A stretch of DNA of 5,860 bases, taken from positions 1-5,860 of the forward strand of contig JADGBP010000164.1 of assembly GCA_015231395.1 (NCBI GenBank), written 5' to 3'. The notes beneath the pieces were generated by a model. It ran no database searches. It saw only the letters and a program-made list of their open reading frames with translations, and was not told where the DNA came from. Below, in pieces: positions 1 to 4,345 of this stretch (the stretch's first letter is position 1; every line of letters begins with the position of its first letter). A program made the translations under genes and the position numbers. This DNA comes from Desulfamplus sp. (GTDB lineage Bacteria; Desulfobacterota; Desulfobacteria; Desulfobacterales; Desulfobacteraceae).

Positions 1-1448
1 ATATGTCCGGCAAAATCAGCGGCATTAAAAAGAATAGTATCTAAATCCAGAGTTTTTATTTTTCTATCCTTTACAACTATCTTTCCATCAATAATAACAT
101 CTCTGACATCAGCACCTGTCGCAGAGTAAACAAGATGAGATACAGGATGATACATGGGAACCATGTGTGGTTTATGGGTATCAAGAATAATGACATCAGC
201 TCTCTTTCCAATTTCAATAGATCCTGTAATTTCACCCAGTCCGATTGCTCGAGCACCTTCTATTGTTGCCATTCTCAATACTGACAACACATCTAAAACT
301 CCGACATCGCAACGGTGAACTTTATGCAGCTTTGCTGCTGAGTCCATCTCTGTAAACATATCAAGATTGTTATTGCTTGCACTGCCGTCTGTCCCCAGAC
401 CTGTATGAATACCGGCACGGATAAAATCCAGAACAGGTGCGATGCCGGAGGCAAGCTTCATGTTGCTTTCAGGATTGTGGGATATTGAAGACCCTCTTTG
501 TTTAATGATCTCAATATCTGAATCTGAAACCCATACGGCATGAACCAAAAGAGTATCTTTATCCAGAAGCCCAAGTCCATCTAAATATTCAGTCGCTGTT
601 TTCTGATACTGCTGTCTTATATGTTCGTATTCTGAGCGTGTTTCAGCCACATGAATCTGAAACAGGACACCTATGTCTCGAGCAGCTTGCTTTGCATTTA
701 TAAGGGTCTCTTTGGAACATGTGTACGGAGAGTGGCAAAATATTGAAGAGGTAATCATGGGGTATTTGTTTTTGAATCTGCGGGCATAATCTATCGCATT
801 TTCAATATTAAGTAACGGATCAACAACTCCAGGTGCAGGAAAATCAATTACCCCCTGACCAAGTACTGCTCTTATACCGGATTCGTAAACTGCTGATGCC
901 ACAATCTCTTCATGAAAATAGCCGTCACAGCATGTGGTGGTACCTGAAAGCAGCATCTCAGCACAGGAGAGAAGAGTTCCGCATCTTACAGTTGCAGGAT
1001 CTACATATTTGGATTCAAGTTTAAACATGTAATCATTTAGCCATGTCATAAGTGGCATATCATCGGCAAAGCCTCGAAAAAGAGACATGGGCAGATGTGT
1101 GTGTGTGTTGATAAGTCCGGGCATAATAATCCCTTTATTCGCATCAATAACACACTCGGCATTAATATTCGCCAGCTCATCAATAGTTCCGATTTTAATG
1201 ATAGTATCTGATTTGATTAAAACAGCACCATTCTCAATAATACGGTTCTGTGAATCCACAGTTATAATCCGACCGTTTTTGATCAGAATATCTCCATCAT
1301 AAGCAGAAGATTCTTGTGCCATGCTTTGCTGTACGTCCATGCTTTGCTGTACTTCAGTGTTTTGCTCTACTCCCATGTTTTGCGGTTCTTTCATATTTTG
1401 TTGCTCTTTCATATTTTTCTGTTCGATGCTTTGATATGAATCGTTCAT
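1..1448 (-). CDS. mtaD: MtaD/SsnA-family amidohydrolase (5'-methylthioadenosine / S-adenosylhomocysteine / 5'-deoxyadenosine deaminase type), 3' end cut by window
   Basis: From the ATG at 1448 the frame stays open for 482 codons and runs off the window, probably lacking only a short C-terminal tail, since family members are about 430-450 residues. Visible metal and catalytic motifs are INTHTH (His116, His118), QIHVAET (His266, Glu269), LLVHAVW (His303), SHNPESNMKLASG (321-335) and GLGTDGSASNNN (Asp354). They match the single-metal amidohydrolases that deaminate the adenine ring of MTA, SAH or 5'-deoxyadenosine to the inosine form. The composite-domain strand ILIKNGRIITVD begins at residue 54; the C-terminal return GKRADVIILD is at 414-423. 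The protein should be cytosolic. The first ~45 residues are not part of the family fold: they are a Gln/Met-rich hexapeptide repeat. A GGAGG site 5 nt before the ATG supports translation of this extension. The gene follows moaC by 29 nt and is probably co-transcribed. Exact substrate cannot be fixed from sequence; guanine- or chlorohydrolase-like relatives are less likely. Confidence 0.88.
   Translation of the reverse strand, partial: MNDSYQSIEQKNMKEQQNMKEPQNMGVEQNTEVQQSMDVQQSMAQESSAYDGDILIKNGRIITVDSQNRIIENGAVLIKSDTIIKIGTIDELANINAECVIDANKGIIMPGLINTHTHLPMSLFRGFADDMPLMTWLNDYMFKLESKYVDPATVRCGTLLSCAEMLLSGTTTCCDGYFHEEIVASAVYESGIRAVLGQGVIDFPAPGVVDPLLNIENAIDYARRFKNKYPMITSSIFCHSPYTCSKETLINAKQAARDIGVLFQIHVAETRSEYEHIRQQYQKTATEYLDGLGLLDKDTLLVHAVWVSDSDIEIIKQRGSSISHNPESNMKLASGIAPVLDFIRAGIHTGLGTDGSASNNNLDMFTEMDSAAKLHKVHRCDVGVLDVLSVLRMATIEGARAIGLGEITGSIEIGKRADVIILDTHKPHMVPMYHPVSHLVYSATGADVRDVIIDGKIVVKDRKIKTLDLDTILFNAADFAGH
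1321..1443 (-). repeat. 18-bp tandem repeat array inside the 5' end of the deaminase gene
   Basis: On the plus strand the units are 1321-1338, 1339-1356, 1357-1374, 1375-1392 and 1393-1410 (18 bp each), a 15-bp unit at 1411-1425 and a diverged 18-bp unit at 1426-1443. The first two differ by only two bases (ATGCTTTGCTGTACGTCC and ATGCTTTGCTGTACTTCA). Every unit is a multiple of 3, so the deaminase frame is kept. It reads as a degenerate hexapeptide: MKEQQN, MKEPQN, MGVEQN, TEVQQS, MDVQQS. Positions 1366-1414 are repeated perfectly, inverted, at 5812-5860. Confidence 0.9.
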
Positions 1449-1453
1449 AAAAA

Positions 1454-1458
1454 CCTCC
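1454..1458 (-). promoter_or_regulatory. Ribosome binding site fixing the deaminase start
   Basis: The minus strand reads TTGGAGGTTTTTATG, a full GGAGG with 5-nt spacing to the ATG at 1448. The internal ATG codons in the repeat array lack a comparable site, because the array has no GGAGG upstream of them. This places the repeat inside the translated protein, not in the leader. Confidence 0.75.
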
Positions 1459-1470
1459 AAGAACTTCCCC

Positions 1471-1484
1471 GCCTTTTTCAAGGC
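1471..1484 (-). other. Small GAAA-tetraloop hairpin over the moaC stop codon
   Basis: The minus strand reads GCCTTGAAAAAGGC: a perfect 5-bp stem closed by a GAAA (GNRA-type) loop. The moaC stop codon TGA (1480-1478) sits partly in the loop. It lies just ahead of the deaminase ribosome binding site. It is too short and lacks a U-run, so it is not an obvious terminator. A role in mRNA stability or coupling is only possible. Confidence 0.3.
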
Positions 1485-1999
1485 TTCTGCTGTTTCTCAA
1501 AAACCTTGATATAGTTTTCAGCCCTTGCTGCCAGAAAATTTCCGCTTTTACCACCACACTTGCTTTTCAGATGAATGTCGGAAATAACCATTCCCTTGTC
1601 ATAGGATTTGCACATATCATAAATTGTGAGTGCTGCCACCGAAACAGCGGTAAGAGCCTCCATCTCGACACCGGTCTTTCCGGATAGAGATGCCTTGGCT
1701 TCAATCTTGATGATATTTTTCTCATGATCAGGAAAAAAGTCAACACTTACATGGGTCAGATTTAATGGATGACACATTGGAATCAATTCTGATGTTTTCT
1801 TTGCTGCCATTATGCCCGCTATTCTTGCAGTTTCAAGAACATTTCCTTTTTTAACAGAACCAGTAGTTATTTTTTCCAGAGTATCGGGTTTCATTTCAAT
1901 TAAACCGCATGCCACAGCAATACGCTTTGTGATCTCCTTATCATCTACATCCACCATTCTTACACTGCCGTTTGGGTCGATGTGTGTAAACTCATTCAT
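1478..1999 (-). CDS. moaC: Cyclic pyranopterin monophosphate synthase MoaC
   Basis: This 173-residue protein has full family length. MoaC converts (8S)-3',8-cyclo-7,8-dihydroguanosine 5'-triphosphate, made by the radical-SAM enzyme MoaA, into cyclic pyranopterin monophosphate, the first pterin intermediate of molybdenum cofactor. It is a cytosolic enzyme, a hexamer in characterised members. Diagnostic motifs are VKKGNVLETARIAGI (49-63, with the Lys51 region), PMCHPL (74-79, His77), TGVEMEALTAVSVAALTIYD (109-128, with Glu112, Glu114, Asp128), KSYDK (131-135, Lys131) and KCGGKSG (147-153). These positions coincide with the catalytic residues numbered in the E. coli enzyme, so nothing essential is missing. 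The start at 1999 is preceded by AAAGGAAA with about 8 nt spacing. The stop is 29 nt before the deaminase ATG, suggesting one transcript. No moaA, moaB, moaD or moaE is visible in the window. Confidence 0.97.
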   Translation of the reverse strand: MNEFTHIDPNGSVRMVDVDDKEITKRIAVACGLIEMKPDTLEKITTGSVKKGNVLETARIAGIMAAKKTSELIPMCHPLNLTHVSVDFFPDHEKNIIKIEAKASLSGKTGVEMEALTAVSVAALTIYDMCKSYDKGMVISDIHLKSKCGGKSGNFLAARAENYIKVFEKQQKP

Positions 2000-2056
2000 A
2001 AAATATTTCCTTTAAAGTTCTTTCAGGGAGGTGGGGCTGTGACTTATATTGGCTGT

Positions 2057-2081
2057 CAATTTATTTATCTGGAAAACTATA
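2057..2081 (+). repeat. Repeat copy A (ATCTGGAAAACTATAG family)
   Basis: Copy A matches copy B (2157-2181) over 25 bp with two mismatches, at an offset of exactly 100 bp in the same orientation. The shared core is ATCTGGAAAACTATA. Eighteen bases of copy A (2065-2082) are also found inverted and perfect at 4186-4203, on the other side of the beta-helix gene. It lies in the gap between that gene and moaC and forms the left arm of the hairpin at 2062-2097. Confidence 0.8.
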
Positions 2082-2097
2082 GACTTCCAGATAAATA
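2062..2097. repeat. Long AT-rich hairpin upstream of moaC
   Basis: The arms 2062-2074 (TATTTATCTGGAA) and 2085-2097 (TTCCAGATAAATA) are perfectly complementary over 13 bp with a 10-nt loop. It lies 63 nt before the moaC start and downstream of the beta-helix gene. No run of U follows on the minus strand, so a standard intrinsic terminator is not supported. It could be a palindromic repeat element, an mRNA 3' end stabiliser for the upstream gene, or a 5' leader structure of moaC. Confidence 0.65.
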
Positions 2098-2118
2098 TTT
2101 CTGCATTCTCAATTTTGA

Positions 2119-2143
2119 AGGGCAACCACAAAGGATTGCCCCT
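2119..2143. repeat. GGGCAA/TTGCCC palindrome (REP-like)
   Basis: GGGCAA at 2120-2125 pairs with TTGCCC at 2136-2141 around CCACAAAGGA. AGGGCAACC...GGATTGCCCCTAC resembles intergenic palindromes of the GGGGCAA...TTGCCCC(TAC) type seen as dispersed repeats in several bacterial groups; the resemblance is from memory. On the minus strand the stem is followed by TTCAAAATT, which is too weak a T-run to call a terminator. Confidence 0.5.
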
Positions 2144-2156
2144 ACAGTGCTCTTGC

Positions 2157-2181
2157 CAATTTACTGATCTGGAAAACTATA
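2157..2181 (+). repeat. Repeat copy B, overlapping the 3' end of the beta-helix gene
   Basis: This is the second copy of the 25-bp repeat, 100 bp from copy A. It includes the stop codon of the beta-helix gene (TAA on the minus strand, 2163-2161) and encodes that protein's last residues, YSFPDQ. Either the repeat was derived from the gene end or it was inserted there and reset the C-terminus. Confidence 0.75.
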
Positions 2182-4083
2182 TTTTTTACCAAAACGCTTT
2201 TCATATTGTGCTTTATAAAGAGACGGCAGCCCCAGTTCTGTGCGATTGAGTCCTTCAACAGTCATCCAGTCATTATGCTTGTCTGATAGTGTACCACTCA
2301 TAGTGACCTTTTGTCCTCCTTTTCGGGAAATGCCAATGAAAAAACCCTGCGGCTGATATTCATACATGGTGGCAGGTGTACCAGAAGATGTATTTCCATA
2401 ATCGTAAGTTCTCATAAACTCATCTTTAAGTTGACAACTGTAACAGCTCATTTTTTCCGGAGCTTTAATATTCCAGAATACATTGCGAACACCAGCATGT
2501 GGCATCACGCTTGTATCACCCCCAGGACATACATAGAACCCCCTCATGTTGTCAAATAGATTTTCGTATGGAAAAAGTCCATGAAAATCAATGACCGCGT
2601 CAGTGGAATTATTGGAATCTCTTCCCTCATAGTGAGTTGCTGAGTCTGTTATAACATTGCCTGATGACCAGATTTTCAGTGTTACCGGATGAACAAGCCT
2701 TGCGAAAAAATCTGCACGTTCCACCAGAACTCCATGGCTTTGTGCAATAGTTATACCAGCATGTCCTTCAAGTCCATGAAATGTCAAATCATTGGCTGTC
2801 ATATATGCACATTTGCTGAAAATAATTCCCTGAGTTAAATCCTTAAAAGCCACATTGCGTATCCAGCCATCACGGGCAGAACTTATCCATATGCCTCCCC
2901 AGAGATAGTCCTGTTCTTTTGCAGTTCTAACGATTTCTCCATCCTCTCCAAGATAGGGTTTGTGGTGTCTGTAGCCGCCTGACCAACTACTCTGTATGGT
3001 CAAGTTTTCAATTCCCACCCCTTGAACCCCGTTAAAAGAGAGAATACGGGGAGAATATCTCAGGAACTGGTTAAACCGTGCGGGTTCGGATAGCAGAATC
3101 CTTTTTTTATCAAGAACCTTGTCAATCTTCACGATCCATGTAATTTTTTTAGCAACTTTTCCAAAGGTGTCTGTCTGATCCCTCACGAGTTTCAGGGGGT
3201 GAGTTAGCTGGGCTGCAATATCGACTTTATCCGGATCAGGGTGTTCAGGGTCAATCAGGGGATCATCAAACTCAATGATTACAGTCTGTCCTGCCGCGAG
3301 TTCTGATGTGTCTATAACATCAACAATTTTCTCTCCCCGCATCAAGGTTTTTGTATAACGTGTAAGCTCTATTGTGGATTCAGAACCCATGACAGCCACA
3401 GCCGTCCAATGCCGCCCCTCTTTTTCTGCCGGAACCGTTCCCAGCCTGTAAATACGGTCAGCACGTCCGGGAGAACCCAAATGAAGAGTTGTCTCATTCC
3501 TACCCTGCCCTCGAAGAATCACATTGTCATGAGATATCCTGAGAAACCCATTGCCCTGAGTTTTATGAATCTCATAACGTCCTTTGGGCAAAAATACTAC
3601 ACCACCACCTGCTTCGCTTGCAGCATCAATAGCAGATTGGACAGCAGCAGTATCATCATTGCCATCATCAGGAATTGCTCCAAATTGTGGGGATGTCGCA
3701 TCAAAAAAAGGAACTCCAGTCTTTTCAGCATCAGCACCAATATCAATTTGAAGATCAATATCAATATCAATATCAGGAATCTGTTTATTTCCCATTTGAT
3801 AGCCAGCGTGGGAAAAATCGGGCAGATGATTTTTTGTTGGTCCATATTTAACGAAATCTCGCCAGACAGATGGAATCCATGTTTGATTGGCTTTAATTGC
3901 ATGATAACCTTCTGCTTTTAGTTTGTCAGATTGAGCCAAGGTATATGGGAAAAAGGTAAAAAAGATGAATAGTGTCATCAAGACAATCATCAGCAAATAT
4001 GATTTTAATTGTGTTATTTTAAAAAAAACATATAAATTATCTACATACTTGAATTTTCTAAAAAAAGTTTTTAATGGAGGCAT
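2161..4083 (-). CDS. Exported pectate-lyase-like right-handed beta-helix protein
   Basis: This 640-residue protein is probably an extracellular or periplasmic polysaccharide-acting protein; the substrate is unknown. Residues 1-28 are basic and aromatic. Residues 29-48 form a hydrophobic segment ending TLA-QS, which fits a signal peptide with a long n-region or an uncleaved anchor. LPDFSHAGY (87-95) then IP (102-103) is an entry motif seen in pectate-lyase-like proteins. FGAIPDDGNDDTAAVQSAID (134-153) with GGGVVFLPKGRYEI (159-172) is a typical start of a Pectate_lyase_3 (PF12708) helix. Rungs continue at about 345-480, for example IENLTIQ, GGIWISSARDGWIRNVAFKD and GVLVERADFF. The tail holds NVFWNIK (534-540), a CxxC (547-550) and SLYKAQYEKRFG (621-632), a C-terminal pattern of this group. 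No catalytic triad can be assigned with confidence, so lyase, hydrolase or binding roles all remain open. The ATG at 4083 has only a weak upstream GGTAAA; a start at residue 32 would leave a shorter signal peptide but has no better site. The stop lies in a repeat copy. Confidence 0.85.
   Translation of the reverse strand: MPPLKTFFRKFKYVDNLYVFFKITQLKSYLLMIVLMTLFIFFTFFPYTLAQSDKLKAEGYHAIKANQTWIPSVWRDFVKYGPTKNHLPDFSHAGYQMGNKQIPDIDIDIDLQIDIGADAEKTGVPFFDATSPQFGAIPDDGNDDTAAVQSAIDAASEAGGGVVFLPKGRYEIHKTQGNGFLRISHDNVILRGQGRNETTLHLGSPGRADRIYRLGTVPAEKEGRHWTAVAVMGSESTIELTRYTKTLMRGEKIVDVIDTSELAAGQTVIIEFDDPLIDPEHPDPDKVDIAAQLTHPLKLVRDQTDTFGKVAKKITWIVKIDKVLDKKRILLSEPARFNQFLRYSPRILSFNGVQGVGIENLTIQSSWSGGYRHHKPYLGEDGEIVRTAKEQDYLWGGIWISSARDGWIRNVAFKDLTQGIIFSKCAYMTANDLTFHGLEGHAGITIAQSHGVLVERADFFARLVHPVTLKIWSSGNVITDSATHYEGRDSNNSTDAVIDFHGLFPYENLFDNMRGFYVCPGGDTSVMPHAGVRNVFWNIKAPEKMSCYSCQLKDEFMRTYDYGNTSSGTPATMYEYQPQGFFIGISRKGGQKVTMSGTLSDKHNDWMTVEGLNRTELGLPSLYKAQYEKRFGKKYSFPDQ
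3741..3774. repeat. Hexanucleotide microsatellite encoding an Asp-Ile run
   Basis: The plus strand contains about 3.5 uninterrupted copies of ATCAAT at 3754-3774, with a degenerate copy on the left. In the beta-helix protein this encodes DIDIDIDLQIDI (residues 104-115), an acidic spacer between the LPDFS motif and the beta-helix start. Six-base units keep the frame, so length change by slippage would be tolerated. Confidence 0.7.
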
Positions 4084-4090
4084 TTTTTTT

Positions 4091-4115
4091 GTTTACCATT
4101 TTTTTGATTGTAAAC
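4091..4115. promoter_or_regulatory. Inverted repeat just upstream of the beta-helix gene start
   Basis: GTTTAC (4091-4096) and GTAAAC (4110-4115) are perfect complements separated by 13 nt. The weak ribosome-binding candidate GGTAAA of the beta-helix gene (4097-4092, 8 nt from its ATG) lies in one arm. It may be an operator or an mRNA structure limiting ribosome access. Evidence is only the symmetry and position. Confidence 0.3.
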
Positions 4116-4122
4116 GCTCATA

Positions 4123-4140
4123 GTCGGACTGAATTCCGAC
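4123..4140. repeat. GTCGGA/TCCGAC palindrome
   Basis: GTCGGA (4123-4128) and TCCGAC (4135-4140) form a perfect 6-bp stem with a 6-nt loop, GC-rich inside AT-rich surroundings. It is in the divergent intergenic region. It may be a dispersed palindrome or a regulator site. Confidence 0.4.
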
Positions 4141-4152
4141 CACCCAGGAGCA

Positions 4153-4174
4153 TGAAAACAAAAACCTGTTTTCA
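4153..4174. repeat. TGAAAACA/TGTTTTCA hairpin
   Basis: The arms 4153-4160 and 4167-4174 are perfectly complementary over 8 bp with loop AAAACC. It lies 13 bp beyond the GTCGGA palindrome in the same divergent region. No T-run follows on either strand, and no gene ends here, so it is not called a terminator. Confidence 0.45.
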
Positions 4175-4185
4175 CGGTAAAAAAA

Positions 4186-4203
4186 CTATAGTTTTCCAGA
4201 TAA
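4186..4203 (-). repeat. Repeat copy C, inverted relative to copies A and B
   Basis: CTATAGTTTTCCAGATAA is the exact reverse complement of 2065-2082. With copy B (15 bp shared, 2167-2181) it brackets the entire beta-helix gene as inverted repeats about 2.0 kb apart. Read on the minus strand it contains TATAGT, similar to a -10 box, but no good -35 box is found at the proper distance. Confidence 0.75.
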
Positions 4204-4238
4204 CCTGAATCAGTGGCACGCTTTTTGATATATCTTGA

Positions 4239-4280
4239 AATCATGGGGAGGCAAATCTAAATCATGGGGAGGCAAATCTA
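4239..4280 (+). repeat. Perfect 21-bp tandem duplication upstream of the ATPase gene
   Basis: Positions 4239-4259 and 4260-4280 are identical, unit AATCATGGGGAGGCAAATCT plus a final A. Each unit has an ATG followed by GGGGAGG. The array ends 65 bp before the ATPase start. It may be a recent duplication or a pair of binding sites. The ATG in the second unit opens only a 32-codon frame that runs across the ATPase start. Confidence 0.85.
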
Positions 4281-4345
4281 TTTATTACTTCATCTGCAAG
4301 GTGAAAGCCAAATTGTTTTTAAATTAGCAATAGGAATCTATAAAA

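Noticed and set aside
1321..1443. CRISPR array
   Set aside because: Units are 18-bp contiguous, degenerate and coding, with no spacers and no cas genes.
1354..1557. 67-codon minus-strand frame ending ERATKYERTAKHGSRAKH, like the ATPase C-terminus
   Set aside because: It overlaps moaC and the deaminase start out of frame and has no family-like N-terminus. The similarity comes from the shared 49-bp DNA repeat, so it is not called a gene or an ATPase pseudogene fragment.
2054..2059. TTGACA on the minus strand upstream of moaC as a -35 box
   Set aside because: No -10-like hexamer lies 16-18 nt downstream; the region there is CCCCACC. TATAAG is only 5 nt away, which is the wrong spacing.
2119..2143. 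Palindrome as intrinsic terminator of the beta-helix gene
   Set aside because: Stem has a mismatch and no adequate U-run follows, so a repeat call is better supported.
3409..3921. Plus-strand 170-codon and minus-strand 101-codon (3597-3902) frames
   Set aside because: Both lie wholly inside the beta-helix gene in other frames and show no domain or start signal; they are shadows.
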